The notes under the pieces: generated by a model
The model's database searches: none
The model's input: only the letters and a program-made list of their open reading frames with translations
What the model was told of the DNA's origin: nothing
Shown: positions 18,690 to 26,462 of the stretch, piece after piece
How the letters are laid out: each line of letters begins with the position of its first letter
Numbering within the stretch: position 1 is the stretch's first letter
Assembly: GCA_027493615.1 (NCBI GenBank)
Contig: JAOSKK010000005.1
Coordinates: 1 to 64,000 of the forward strand
Source: Verrucomicrobiota bacterium
GTDB lineage: Bacteria > Verrucomicrobiota > Verrucomicrobiia > Limisphaerales > J093
Direction: 5' to 3'
Length of the DNA: 64,000 nt
Made by a program: the position numbers and the translations under genes

Positions 18690-19440
18690 GGGCGCGCGCA
18701 GGGCCCAAAGCCCTCACGTTTCCCTCCTCCCCTCCAGTCATTCCGTACGGTGGGTTTTCCCCAGTACGGTTGGAAGCAGGGTCTTCTACCGAATGACCTT
18801 CCCGCCCAGGCGGTTTGACACCCGTTCAGCTCGCCAGTCGAGTCCCGCCTACGTCCAGGCGTTGGTAGCTCCTCGCGGAGCAATCGCCTTACAGCTTCCC
18901 CGACCCACCAAGCCGACCCTGCCCACAGGCCCTTGGCTCAGCGCGGTTTATCATCCCCGCACCTGCAAACGCTACTACGGCCTGATGCGCCAGTCTGGCG
19001 GACTCCGCCCGGTTTATGGTTTATCCCGGGCGGTCTTTGCCCCAAGGGCCGTCCGCCTCACCTTCCCTTCTTTGCCTGGATCCACGTTGTACGTCCATGC
19101 CGCTACCCTTACCCCGCCGACGGCCCGGGTTCATCCGATGGTTCATCCCCCGGGCCTACGAGCCTTCACCACCTTCTGTCAGGTTCGGCTGTCGGTTGTC
19201 CCCTCACTGGCTTCCGAGGGGTTCGTTTAACGAGGCAGCAGTTTTCTCGTCCTGTTGCGGCCTGCACGCTTGCTAGGGCGGCTGACCAGTCCCCGCCGAC
19301 GACCCGGCGCCGACAGGCCCACCCGTTTACGGCAGAGCTTGCCCCGGCCGGAGTCTCCCCCGGCCGGGGTCTGCTATCACTACTCGGCCCAACCACCTAT
19401 TGCCGAGGCGGGACTTGCACCCGCTCGCGAATCAAAGATC
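18690..19440 (-). ncRNA. Candidate large structured RNA (group II-intron-like or other ornate RNA)
   Basis: About 750 nt with no plausible gene but dense complementary segments on the minus strand. At the 3' end a 9-bp stem GGAGGAGGG/CCCTCCTCC encloses AGGGC-TTTG-GCCCT. Just upstream, GTCATTC/GAATGAC encloses a CCGTAC...GTACGG helix with a GAAAA loop and a 2-nt 3' bulge (18736-18790), reminiscent of intron domain V but with mismatched AGC-triad positions. Near the 5' end GCGGGTGCAAGTCCCGC and CCCCGGCCGG/CCGGCCGGGG helices are present. No reverse transcriptase is nearby. An ORF-less intron, a HEARO-type RNA or another mobile RNA are all possible. Confidence 0.45.
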
Positions 19441-19655
19441 GAAGGCTGCACCAGAAGGCAACGAAGGCAACGAAGATCGCCGGGAACTTCTGACCTCGGG
19501 GCTTCGTTTCTTGGTTGCCTTCTGTTGGATTCCGCGGCGCGAACCACTCCGCCGCCCCGCTGCTCCGCCCGGCGTTGGCGGCCAGTTCGGATCACCATGC
19601 TCCGCTCCACCGTACGTCCCGGCGACGGTCGCTCACCTGTGGCGTTTCGCGGGTC
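19441..19655. other. Intergenic hairpin region
   Basis: No gene. An inverted pair AGAAGGCAAC (19452) and GTTGCCTTCT (19513) with adjoining GAAG/CTTC forms a long hairpin next to the 5' side of the structured RNA. Confidence 0.5.
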
Positions 19656-20156
19656 CTACTTCATACCGCGGACAGACCGTGAGCACTCATCACCTCTCAG
19701 CCACACGGCAAACGCCCTCAAAGCTGCGAGCACGGCCCCGCCTCGCTCCCGCCAAGCGCCACCCAACGCATTCAACCGCACCGGATCCAACTCGAAGTCA
19801 TAACTGTGCCGAAACACGTGCCGGAAGCTGCGCAGTTCGTTGAGGAGCGGACGCACCTCCAAGGGCAAGACCGCCGGCCGCACGCCCGGTATCTCCAGAA
19901 ACATCTTCAGCATCAACTCGCGATGCCACTGTTCCCGATCCACGACATGGTTCTCGAACGAGCGGGAGATCTGATCAAAGCTGTTCTCGAGGGCCGAGTA
20001 CAGGTTGTGCAGGGCATACGCGACGCCGGCGCATTGGTTGAAGTCGGCATCCGGCGCCAGCGTCCGCAGCGCCACCTCGATGCGGCTGACCGCCGCGAGA
20101 TCATGCTCGAGCACTGCGGCCAGACTCGCGCGCTTGGCTGCGTCAGGGACGTTCAT
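19656..20156 (-). CDS. HEPN-domain HepT-like toxin
   Basis: A 166-aa all-helical protein: AYALHNLYSALENSFDQISR and ENHVVDREQWHRELMLKM, with the HEPN RNase-type signature RSFRHVFRHSYDFELDP (R-x4-6-H). It overlaps the upstream nucleotidyltransferase by 14 bp. In MNT/HepT systems the nucleotidyltransferase adenylylates the HEPN RNase to neutralise it. This is the intact version of the broken pair at 17.8-18.3 kb. Confidence 0.8.
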   Translation of the reverse strand: MNVPDAAKRASLAAVLEHDLAAVSRIEVALRTLAPDADFNQCAGVAYALHNLYSALENSFDQISRSFENHVVDREQWHRELMLKMFLEIPGVRPAVLPLEVRPLLNELRSFRHVFRHSYDFELDPVRLNALGGAWRERGGAVLAALRAFAVWLRGDECSRSVRGMK

Positions 20157-20460
20157 ACACGACCGCTCCCCACCGCTCGATCTCTGCCCGGAGTGTCGGG
20201 TTAGCCTCTTCCCATCGCACCAGGTCGGGGGTCAATCGCAAGGCCTCGTCCAACGCCGCCCATACCGACAGGTAACGCCCCGGCGGCAACCCTTCCACCG
20301 CCAGATCCATGTCCGAGCGAAAATCGGGTTCGCGCCCCTTGGCTAGCGAACCGAACAACCACACGCGCCGCACTTCGGGTTCTCGCGACAGGATGGCAAT
20401 CGCCGCCTTGAGATCGGCCACCGTCGAGGGCGGGATCTGTTCGTGTGCTGGCGCGGGCAC
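20143..20460 (-). CDS. MNT-type nucleotidyltransferase antitoxin
   Basis: About 105 aa from the GTG at 20460. Pol-beta superfamily motif VWLFGSLAKG and DFRSDMDLAVEG (GS plus DxD), then RYLSVWAALDEALR. Longer upstream starts would translate a heptamer array, so they are rejected. Coupled to the downstream HEPN gene by a 14-bp overlap. Confidence 0.8.
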   Translation of the reverse strand: MPAPAHEQIPPSTVADLKAAIAILSREPEVRRVWLFGSLAKGREPDFRSDMDLAVEGLPPGRYLSVWAALDEALRLTPDLVRWEEANPTLRAEIERWGAVVYERP

Positions 20461-20466
20461 GGGAGA

Positions 20467-20508
20467 GGGAAGTCCGAAGGGCGAATGTCGAAGTTCGAAG
20501 GCAAAAGG
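20467..20508. repeat. Heptanucleotide tandem array (TTCGAAG type)
   Basis: Degenerate 7-bp units AGTCCGA AGGGCGA ATGTCGA AGTTCGA AGGCAAA, directly upstream of the nucleotidyltransferase start. Confidence 0.75.
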
Positions 20509-20524
20509 ACGCGACTGCGGGCAC

Positions 20525-20585
20525 TCAAAGCGCCGCTGGAAATCGCGAAGCGTTTGGAGTGCGTGCGGTTGACCGCCGCTTTTCG
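20525..20585. repeat. Interspersed repeat family B
   Basis: Contains GAAGCGTTTGGAGTGCGTGC and GGTTGACCGCCGCTTTTCGT, nearly identical to 17730-17770. Confidence 0.65.
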
Positions 20586-20704
20586 TCAATCGTCAGCGCC
20601 CTCCTCGCCGCTCACGGCCACGTTCGTCAAGGCTGCCGCCTGGATCCAATCCGGCAAAGTCGAAGGCATTAACCCTCACCCTTTGCTACAAGACATCCCA
20701 CTCC

Positions 20705-20800
20705 TCACGCGTTACCCTCTGCGAAGGTGCCCTTCTCCAGCTTCTCATAGGACGCCCGGTCAAGTGCGGCTTCGATATAAGCGGTTAACGCGTACTGCAC
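20705..20800 (-). pseudogene. HicB-like antitoxin, N-terminal fragment
   Basis: From the GTG at 20800: VQYALTAYIEAALDRASYEK then LEKGTF, matching the start of HicB antitoxins; the expected GEIP-x-LPGVWA continuation is absent and a stop follows at 20705. No HicA partner is seen. A heptamer array lies upstream at 20839. Confidence 0.5.
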
Positions 20801-20838
20801 GGCGCAAGAGTAGTCGGGAGAGCAGGCGGGCGCAAGGC

Positions 20839-20884
20839 TAAGGGTCAAGTTCGAATGGCGAATGTCGAAGTTCGAAGGGCTGCG
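20839..20884. repeat. Heptanucleotide tandem array (TTCGAAG type)
   Basis: Units GGGTCAA GTTCGAA TGGCGAA TGTCGAA GTTCGAA, followed by GGGCTGC. Same family as 20467, 22507 and 25290. Confidence 0.75.
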
Positions 20885-21090
20885 GGGGTGCGGGGCCGAA
20901 AGCACGGCGCACGCCGCGTGGGGGCACGCGGCCTACAACGGTTCCTCAGGGTTTTCGCGTGGTTGGTGGGATTCGCGGGTACTACCGATCCTCCTTCTCC
21001 GTCAGAACCGCCCGTATCTATTCCAGGCTTTTCAGATACCACCGGACCGTTTCGCGCTGACCCGTGTTGGACGGACGCGCCGGGCGATGG
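20885..21090. other. Repeat-rich intergenic region with family C palindrome
   Basis: No gene. GCCGCGTGGGGGCACGCGGC at 20911-20930 is embedded in a block (about 20885-21080) that closely matches 25340-25540, including GGTTCSTCAGGSYTTTCGCG-type sequence. Confidence 0.6.
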
Positions 21091-21186
21091 CAGAGTCTCC
21101 TGACGTCGTCTCCTACGGGTGCTCCGCGGTAGGAGTCGAGGTGACGAGACTCACGCCAGGCAGAGCCTCCTGACGTCGTCTCCTAC
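21091..21186. repeat. Palindromic interspersed repeat, one and a half copies (family A)
   Basis: Right arm 21091-21116, then a full copy 21129-21186. The full copy is the left part of the long direct repeat that recurs at 22778. Confidence 0.85.
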
Positions 21187-21343
21187 ATCGATGGGACAGC
21201 CCCCCCGCCCGGGAAGCGCCGCCAGTCCAAAGCACCCCCTGGTCATTCGTCCCGCCTGGTGTCGTACCGTGCATTCGCTTTTCATCCGCTGGCTCGAGAC
21301 ACAAGCCCGTGCTCGGCAGCCGGCGCGATGGCCCGAAGCTGAG
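21128..21343 (+). repeat. Long direct repeat, copy 1 (about 215 bp)
   Basis: From the family A palindrome through AGCACCCCCTGGTCATTCGT and CTCGAGACACAAGCCCGTGC to GGCCCGAAGCTG. It is nearly identical to 22778-22994 and in the same orientation. The pair brackets a 1.65-kb segment with two TA modules. Confidence 0.85.
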
Positions 21344-21508
21344 TTGCCCCGGAAGATCGCAGCTCTGAACTTCCGGGTGAAGCTCTCGCCGGCAGAAGCA
21401 CGAGCGGCACGTGATGAGGGGCAAAGTCAGAAGTTCGGAGGACGCACGCCAGAGGCAGAACGACAATTTAGTGGACGCAGGCCGGCGATAGGCTACGATT
21501 AGCCCACG

Positions 21509-21805
21509 ATGAAAACTGCGCACCGTTTGACGCGAACCCGCAAAGTGGATCTGAGCTCCGGAAACTTCACTTTGAGCAAGGCCAAAACGTACTTGGGACG
21601 GCTCCTGGAGAAGGCCAGCAAAGGCGAAACCGTGTACATCGTGCGCGGAGAGCATCGCTTTGCTCTGCAGGAGGTCTCCCCAATCGATCCGATTCCCATA
21701 CGACCGCCAGGCTATTTTGACGGCTGTTACAGCAAGGCGGAAAGCGAGGAGGAGAACCGACTGGCGAAGGCGTCCGCGGTGCGCGCTCCCAACGACATCC
21801 AATAA
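21509..21805 (+). CDS. Phd/YefM-like antitoxin
   Basis: A 98-aa protein with the Phd-type N-terminal fold: NFTLSKAKTYLGRLLEKASK followed by GETVYIVRGEHRFALQEV. The C-terminal tail is charged and disordered, suitable for toxin binding. The toxin gene starts 9 bp downstream, so this is the first gene of a TA operon. No strong ribosome-binding site is seen upstream. Confidence 0.8.
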   Translation: MKTAHRLTRTRKVDLSSGNFTLSKAKTYLGRLLEKASKGETVYIVRGEHRFALQEVSPIDPIPIRPPGYFDGCYSKAESEEENRLAKASAVRAPNDIQ

Positions 21806-21814
21806 GGGGGGTAC

Positions 21815-22153
21815 ATGAAGCAATGGGACGTGATCATGTTTCCCTTCAGCCAGGAGAAACGGCATCCGGCTGTCGTCTTGTCCAACGACGAGACTTGTCA
21901 GAACGACGACCTCGAAGAGGTCAACGCGCTCCTCTGCACATCAGCCAAGGTAAACCGGGGACCGAAACCAACCGAGGAAGCCTTGGACGAGGCCGACGGT
22001 CTCGACTGGAAAACCATGGTGCGTTGCGACCGCATTCATCTTCTTCCCAAGGCGCAGTTTGCTGAGCGAAAGGGGAGTGTGACCTATGAGCGCCGCCACC
22101 TGATCGCACGTAAGATTGTCGAGGTCCTGAGGCTGCCCATCCACCGGAGATAG
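21815..22153 (+). CDS. PemK/MazF-type mRNA interferase toxin
   Basis: A 112-aa protein: WDVIMFPFSQEKRHPAVVLS is the SH3-like barrel start of PemK-family toxins; LLCTSAKVNRGPKPTEEALD, DGLDWKTMVRCDRIHLLPKA and KIVEVL complete the fold. AAGGGGGG lies 4-6 bp before the ATG, a strong ribosome-binding site. Its closest relative in the window is the toxin at 53755-54081, which shares DGLDW-T-CRCD wording. Confidence 0.83.
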   Translation: MKQWDVIMFPFSQEKRHPAVVLSNDETCQNDDLEEVNALLCTSAKVNRGPKPTEEALDEADGLDWKTMVRCDRIHLLPKAQFAERKGSVTYERRHLIARKIVEVLRLPIHRR

Positions 22154-22186
22154 GTCGGAGGTCCAGGGGCCGTTGGTCAGCAGTGG

Positions 22187-22212
22187 CAGAGTCTCCTGAC
22201 GTCGTCTCCTAC
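22187..22212. repeat. Right arm of palindromic repeat (family A)
   Basis: CAGAGTCTCCTGACGTCGTC to CTCCTAC. It sits where the MazF fragment 22214-22294 loses its own coding sequence. Confidence 0.8.
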
Positions 22213-22213
22213 G

Positions 22214-22294
22214 GGTGCTCGGCTGTAATGGGCGCACCTTGGCCGCCAGCCCAAGGTCGACCATCCACACCTCACCGCGACTCGGACGAGACAT
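22214..22294 (-). pseudogene. MazF toxin, truncated by a palindromic repeat
   Basis: Starts MSRPSRGEVWMVDLGLAAKV with RPLQP, the standard MazF/PemK N-terminus (GEVW-DLG). The reading frame then enters the family A repeat (RRRRQE) and homology ends. It overlaps the upstream antitoxin gene by 23 bp. Confidence 0.7.
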
Positions 22295-22460
22295 CCTCTT
22301 GCTCCAGCTTGTCGAGTTGCTGAAAGGCGAGGTCCGCAGCCTGGGTCGCCCAATCGAGCTCCCCGCGTTCCTCCTCCAACTCAAAAACCAGGCGCGCAAT
22401 CGCCCGGCGCTCTTCCCTGCTCAGCGTCGGGAGTTCCTTCATGATCTCTACGGCACTCAC
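22272..22460 (-). CDS. Small antitoxin-like protein paired with truncated MazF
   Basis: 62 aa: MSAVEIMKELPTLSREERRA then IARLVFELEEERGELDWATQ. Short, acidic, with an N-terminal helical pair typical of antitoxins encoded before MazF/PemK toxins. It overlaps the toxin fragment by 23 bp and is preceded by a heptamer array at 22507. Confidence 0.6.
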   Translation of the reverse strand: MSAVEIMKELPTLSREERRAIARLVFELEEERGELDWATQAADLAFQQLDKLEQEDVSSESR

Positions 22461-22506
22461 GGCTTGAAGCTACGCCCCATCTTCTCATAATACAAGGAGG
22501 CGGCAG

Positions 22507-22590
22507 GGGGCGAAGGCGAAGTGCGAAGTGCGAATGTCGAAGTTCGAAGGGCCTACGGGGGAGGACCAAAGACCGAGGACCAAGGACCGC
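22507..22590. repeat. Heptanucleotide tandem array (GCGAAGT and GGACCAA types)
   Basis: GGCGAAG GCGAAGT GCGAAGT GCGAATG TCGAAGT TCGAAGG GCCTACG, then GAGGACCAAAGACCGAGGAC of the GGACCAA type. The array is directly upstream of the 22460 antitoxin. Confidence 0.8.
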
Positions 22591-22779
22591 CTATAAGCTC
22601 TCGGAGGCTAAGGCCGAACTGGGCCGCTTGTGCGATCAGACGCTGTGCGGCAATCCACGGCCGGCTCATGCGCGGTCGGCATCCTGCAGCAGAACCTCGG
22701 CCTTGATGAGAGAGACAAAGCGGTCCAGTTCACAGAGAGGAAATCACTTCGCGCCGCAAGCCACTACAGGTTCTCAGCG
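22591..22779. other. Intergenic region, nothing recognised
   Basis: No gene or repeat seen between the heptamer array and direct-repeat copy 2. Confidence 0.4.
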
Positions 22780-22994
22780 GTAGGAGTCGAGGTGACGAGA
22801 CTCGCGCCAGGCAGAGCCTCCTGACGTCGTCTCCTACATCGACGGGACAGCCACCCCCGCCCGGAAAGCGCCGCCAGTCCAAAGCACCCCCTGGTCATTC
22901 GTCCCGCCTGGTGTCGTACCGTGCATTCGTTTTGCATTCGCTGGCTCGAGACACAAGCCCGTGCTCGGCAGCCGGCGCGATGGCCCGAAGCTGT
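22778..22994 (+). repeat. Long direct repeat, copy 2 (about 215 bp)
   Basis: Same order as copy 1 at 21128: palindrome (22780-22837), AGCACCCCCTGGTCATTCGT, CTCGAGACACAAGCCCGTGC, GGCCCGAAGCTG. A few substitutions separate the copies. Confidence 0.85.
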
Positions 22995-23008
22995 CGTGCC
23001 GGGCCACA

Positions 23009-23090
23009 CTATTCGTGCGTGCCGCCCTCCAACTCCTTCAGCATCTGTTCAATGGTGCTCGATAGCACGGGCACATCCTGATTCACCGAT
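23009..23090 (-). pseudogene. HEPN/DUF86 remnant, 3' part (split by IS4-like element)
   Basis: Codes for SVNQDVPVLSSTIEQMLKEL then EGGTHE and a stop at 23009. Joined across the IS to 24889-24952 it reads DVDYQVLWDAVNQDVPVLSS, the C-terminal end of a DUF86/HepT protein. Confidence 0.65.
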
Positions 23091-24880
23091 CGGTGTTACC
23101 TCGACAAACAGAGAAAGTGCGAGGGCATGCTGCATGCTGAAAGGCACGGCTGGCGGGCAGGGGTGTGACAACATTGACGTAGGGGGATCCGTGAGGGGGT
23201 TGGCGGGGGCTGCCAGGGGCGCTAGCGGAGATAGGCGTGCATGAGTGGCCGCAGCTTGGCCAGGCCTTCGGTCCACTCCCAACGATGCAGCAAGGCATCC
23301 TGCAGCCATCGGGTAAACTGACTGCTCCAGCGAGTGATCCGTCGCAACACCCGCACCCAGGGCGACACCGACCGGCCCCGCGACTTGGCCACGCGTTCCC
23401 GGGCTTGAAGCGCCGCCTCGTACTTGACCTCGACCTTCTCGTCCCGCAGGCCTTCCTCCGCTTCCAGCCTGGTACTGAGGAGAATCAGCAGATTGTGCAC
23501 CAGGACCAGAAACTCGTTTGCACCTGCGCCGGCACCGGCCCGCCCCCCAGGCCCGCGCCTCGGCCAGGAGGTTCTCACAGACGTCAAAGAACTTCTCGAT
23601 GTCCCAGCGCAGTCGGTAGATCTGGGCGATGATCCCCGGGGGCAGGTGAAACTCGGTGGTCAGCAACTCATAGACCGTCCCACTCTCCGGATCCCGGTAG
23701 CGGATGCGCCGAAACTCCCCCGCCTCGCTGAACCACACCCGCTCATCGCTCAGCACGCCCTGGTTGGGGGGATACTTCCGGTCCCAGCTCAGCGGGCGGG
23801 ATTCCCGAACCACGAGGTTCTCCTTGGTTCGCGTGATCACCGTGAAGCCCCCCTGAACTTGGCGCCCCGCAGGAAGCCGAAGTCCACCGCCACCGGATCG
23901 ATCACCAGGATCGTGCCCCGGGCCTCCGGTCGCCAAAGGAAGTCCCTCCCAGGGACAGGCCTTGACCGCCGCCCACTCATGTTGGTGCCCGTGGGTCTGG
24001 GTCAGCACCCGCGCACCGCCCGTCCGCAGATCCCGCAGGAACACCCCGGTCAGCGTATCGGGAACCTTACTCTCACCACGCCGGGTGAGCGCCGCCGGCT
24101 CATGGCTGCCATGGCGGATGTCGTGTCCGTCCAAGGCCAGAATGTCCCGGCCGTGGAGTTCGGGGAAGGCCGCGAAGCGATCACTCGGCACCCGCAGTTG
24201 CCAGGAGACCGCCGTGTTGAGTTCATGCGCCAGCTTCAGCCGCCGCCGGCTGCGACAGGCTCCGAAGTAGGCCTTGAGCGAGACGTCACTCACCTCGCAC
24301 TGACGCACCGACTGGAGAAACGAGCGCCCCGAAGGATGGTAGGTGTTGATGCGTCGCACGCCCAGCGTGAGGAACTCGGCATCGCTGTAGTCCAGGTCCT
24401 GACGGTAGTGTTCGAGCGTGGGCAAGAGCTCCAGCGCCGGGGAGAGGAAGGCATCGTGAATGAGAAGACTCATGAGGGCAGAGAGTCTATGCCCTGCGGG
24501 CGCCAAAGGCACGAACAACCTGCAGAAAACTCTCTCAACTCTGCCTCCTTGGTCCCAGCGCCCAATGACCCTATAAACGGTCGCTGTCTGGTTGGGCCCT
24601 CCGTCCACTCCCCACCCCTTACGACGCCGTGGCGCCCCCTTGGCGGCGCGGGAAAAGGGCTTCTGGTAGGTGGGCGGTTCGACCCAACTTTCCTGGCTGT
24701 CTGACTCTCTCCCGCGACCGGTTTCCCAATGCCCCACGCGACGCCGGAGTGCCCGCTGGCTGGGCTTGCCGCCTCCCCCTGACAAGATACTATGCACGCG
24801 AAGATCTCGAGCTTCACTGCCTGTCACTGTGCCGCCACGTGATGGCAGTGTGGCCCTGCTATCTTTCCTGTTGGTAACAC
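23090..24880 (-). mobile_element. IS4-like insertion sequence with 9-bp target duplication
   Basis: Terminal inverted repeats ATCGGTGTTACC (left) and GGTAACACCCAT (right, one mismatch) bound one transposase gene. GATTCACCG occurs directly outside both ends, consistent with a 9-bp duplication. The element interrupts a HEPN remnant. Boundaries are accurate to a few bases. Confidence 0.8.
23222..24473 (-). pseudogene. IS4-type DDE transposase (frame-broken)
   Basis: From MSLLIHDAFLSPALELLPTL (24473) the protein runs through the first catalytic region ILALDGHDIRHGSH. A short out-of-frame stretch (about 23870-23960) hides the second Asp (in the alternative frame TILVIDPVAVDFGFLRGAKF). It then resumes with RTKENLVVRES and the YREK-type signature YRLRWDIEKFF carrying the catalytic Glu. 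Near 23545 it shifts again to NEFLVLVHNLLILLSTRLEA and ends at 23222. Three indels interrupt a full-length protein of about 415 aa. Confidence 0.8.
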
Positions 24881-24888
24881 CCATCGAT

Positions 24889-24952
24889 TCACCGCATCCC
24901 ACAGGACCTGATAGTCCACGTCATCGTATCCGTGACTCAGATGACCGCTCAT
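24889..24952 (-). pseudogene. HEPN/DUF86 remnant, 5' part
   Basis: MSGHLSHGYDDVDYQVLWDA fits the RX4-6H region (HGY) of DUF86 HEPN proteins, but the N-terminal helices are missing. It overlaps the end of the nucleotidyltransferase gene at 24921 and is cut on the other side by the IS. Confidence 0.65.
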
Positions 24953-25250
24953 AAATTGGCAACGCCTCGCGCCGCACCGCGGTTTCGATGCAACGGTTCA
25001 ACCTGGAACAGAAATCCACCTTCCGCCCCAGGATCCTCGCCAGTTCGTCGCCGTAGCCAAAGTAACGAAACCCCACGCCCCGCAATGCGCCCGGTTCAAA
25101 CTCCGCCAGTACGTCCACGTCACTGCGTTCAGGATCAAAATCCTCACGCAGCACGGAGCCGAAGACCGACAAGCGACGGATTCCCCGTGCGCGGCAGAAC
25201 TCCGCAACCTTCTCGCGGTCTATCGGAATGGGCAATTCGGCAAGGTTCAT
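24921..25250 (-). CDS. MNT-type nucleotidyltransferase antitoxin (orphan)
   Basis: 109 aa: MNLAELPIPIDREKVAEFCR, then RRLSVFGSVLREDF and ERSDVDVLAEFEPG (GS and DxD motifs) and GRKVDFCSRLNRCIETAVRR. An intact antitoxin whose HEPN partner is a C-terminal scrap split by the IS4-like element. A heptamer array starts about 40 bp upstream. Confidence 0.82.
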   Translation of the reverse strand: MNLAELPIPIDREKVAEFCRARGIRRLSVFGSVLREDFDPERSDVDVLAEFEPGALRGVGFRYFGYGDELARILGRKVDFCSRLNRCIETAVRREALPIYERSSESRIR

Positions 25251-25289
25251 AGTTTCGCACCGGCCAGGAGACCAGAGATCAAGCGGTGA

Positions 25290-25336
25290 CGGCGAACGCG
25301 AAGTACGACGTGCGAATGTCGATGTCCGAAGGGCTG
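25290..25336. repeat. Heptanucleotide tandem array (GCGAAGT type)
   Basis: Units GGCGAAC GCGAAGT ACGACGT GCGAATG TCGATGT CCGAAGG, followed by a family C palindrome (25366-25385). Confidence 0.75.
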
Positions 25337-25339
25337 CGG

Positions 25340-25540
25340 GGGTGCGGGGCCGAAAGCACGGCGCACGCCGCGTGGGGGCACGCGGCCTACAACGGTTCGT
25401 CAGGCCTTTCGCGTGGTTGGCGTGTTTCGCGGGTCCCGCCGATCCTCAGTCTCCGCCAGGACCGCCCGTCCCCATTCCTGGCTTTCCAGACACCAGCGGA
25501 CCGTTTCGCGCCGACCCGCTTTGAACGGACGCGCGGGTTC
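25340..25540. repeat. Second copy of the 20.9-21.1 kb repeat block
   Basis: GCCGCGTGGGGGCACGCGGC plus flanking sequence closely matching 20885-21080. The end of the YdcF-like reading frame runs through it. Confidence 0.65.
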
Positions 25541-26389
25541 CTGGCAGAGCCTGCTGACGTCGTCTCCTACGGGTCCTCGGCGGTAGGAGTCGAGGTGACG
25601 AGACTCACGCCAGGCAGAGCCTCCTGACGTCGGCTCCTGCGGGACTGGTGGCCCGGGAGAATCCTCGTGCGGATCAGGCCAGAAAAACAGCCGTGCATAG
25701 AGATACGCCAGACCTTCACCCAAGACCTCGCGCACCCCCGCACTGCTCCGCCACCACCGCCCGGCATCGAAGCTCGGATCTTCAATCCCAACCACCCCCA
25801 CCGCTACCCCGTCTCCAAATGCCTTCTCGTACAGCAAACGCGAGCGCCGGGCATGTGGCGCCAGTGTCACCACATCTAACGCGGTGACGCACTGTCCTGC
25901 TTTTCGCAGCCACTCGCGGACGGCCAGAGCGCAATGGTAGGTGCGGTCCTTGCGCACCACCGGACATAACAGAGTGAGTACCCGCTCTTTAGGGACTCCC
26001 AGACGCACCAGATCCGCCGACAGGTAATCAGCCGTGTAGCTCCCTGAAGACCACTTGTCACCGCCTTGGTACACGTCCCGAACAACCACCACCGTCTGAT
26101 ACTTGCCGCTGTGAAAGGCTGTCGCCGCGCCGTCAACGCGTCGTCCGCCGATCCAGCCCTCGATCACCATCACCTCGCCGCTCCCCCCGTCGTTGACAGC
26201 GAGAAATGGGTACGCGCCCCACACAAGCAGACCCGCCACCGTCGCCACGAGAAGCAAAAGGAACAGGCGCCCCCGCACCGACAACGTCCACACCTCTCGC
26301 CGCACGAACAGTCGACCGCAGGCGTGTCGCCCGACGTGAGGAGGATCAGTGCTCTGGCAGGTCCGGACAGGCTGCGACGCAGCGTTCAT
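25400..26389 (-). CDS. YdcF/ElyC-like (DUF218) membrane protein, C-terminus run into repeats
   Basis: A paralogue of the gene at 16.9 kb. It has one N-terminal membrane segment (RGRLFLLLLVATVAGLLVWG), then EVMVIEGWIGGRRVDGAATA, KYQTVVVVRDVYQGG, GVPKERVLTLLCPVVRKDRT and VVTLAPHARRSRLLYEKAF. True homology ends near 25670; the remaining 90 or so residues translate palindromic repeats and the 25.4-kb repeat block. A start downstream of 26389 (near 26310) is possible. It is the last gene of the polysaccharide operon. Confidence 0.7.
   Translation of the reverse strand: MNAASQPVRTCQSTDPPHVGRHACGRLFVRREVWTLSVRGRLFLLLLVATVAGLLVWGAYPFLAVNDGGSGEVMVIEGWIGGRRVDGAATAFHSGKYQTVVVVRDVYQGGDKWSSGSYTADYLSADLVRLGVPKERVLTLLCPVVRKDRTYHCALAVREWLRKAGQCVTALDVVTLAPHARRSRLLYEKAFGDGVAVGVVGIEDPSFDAGRWWRSSAGVREVLGEGLAYLYARLFFWPDPHEDSPGPPVPQEPTSGGSAWRESRHLDSYRRGPVGDDVSRLCQEPARPFKAGRRETVRWCLESQEWGRAVLAETEDRRDPRNTPTTRKA
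25545..25640. repeat. Palindromic interspersed repeat, one and a half copies (family A)
   Basis: Arm 25545-25570 and full copy 25583-25640; same one-and-a-half layout as 16856 and 21091. Confidence 0.85.
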
Positions 26390-26462
26390 CAGAAACGCGG
26401 GCTACGGCTCGGCTGACAACCGTCAACGGCACGGCGTCGTCATGGTGCCGCCGCTTTGTCGG

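Noticed and set aside
19395..19440. Second tRNA (GGGTGCAAGTCCCGCCTCGG resembles a T-arm)
   Set aside because: No acceptor, D-arm or anticodon arm in register; better explained as a helix of the structured element.
18793..19493. Plus-strand frames of 145-186 codons over the structured RNA
   Set aside because: Pro/Arg/Ser-rich translations of strongly paired sequence; similar spurious proteins commonly arise antisense to structured RNAs.
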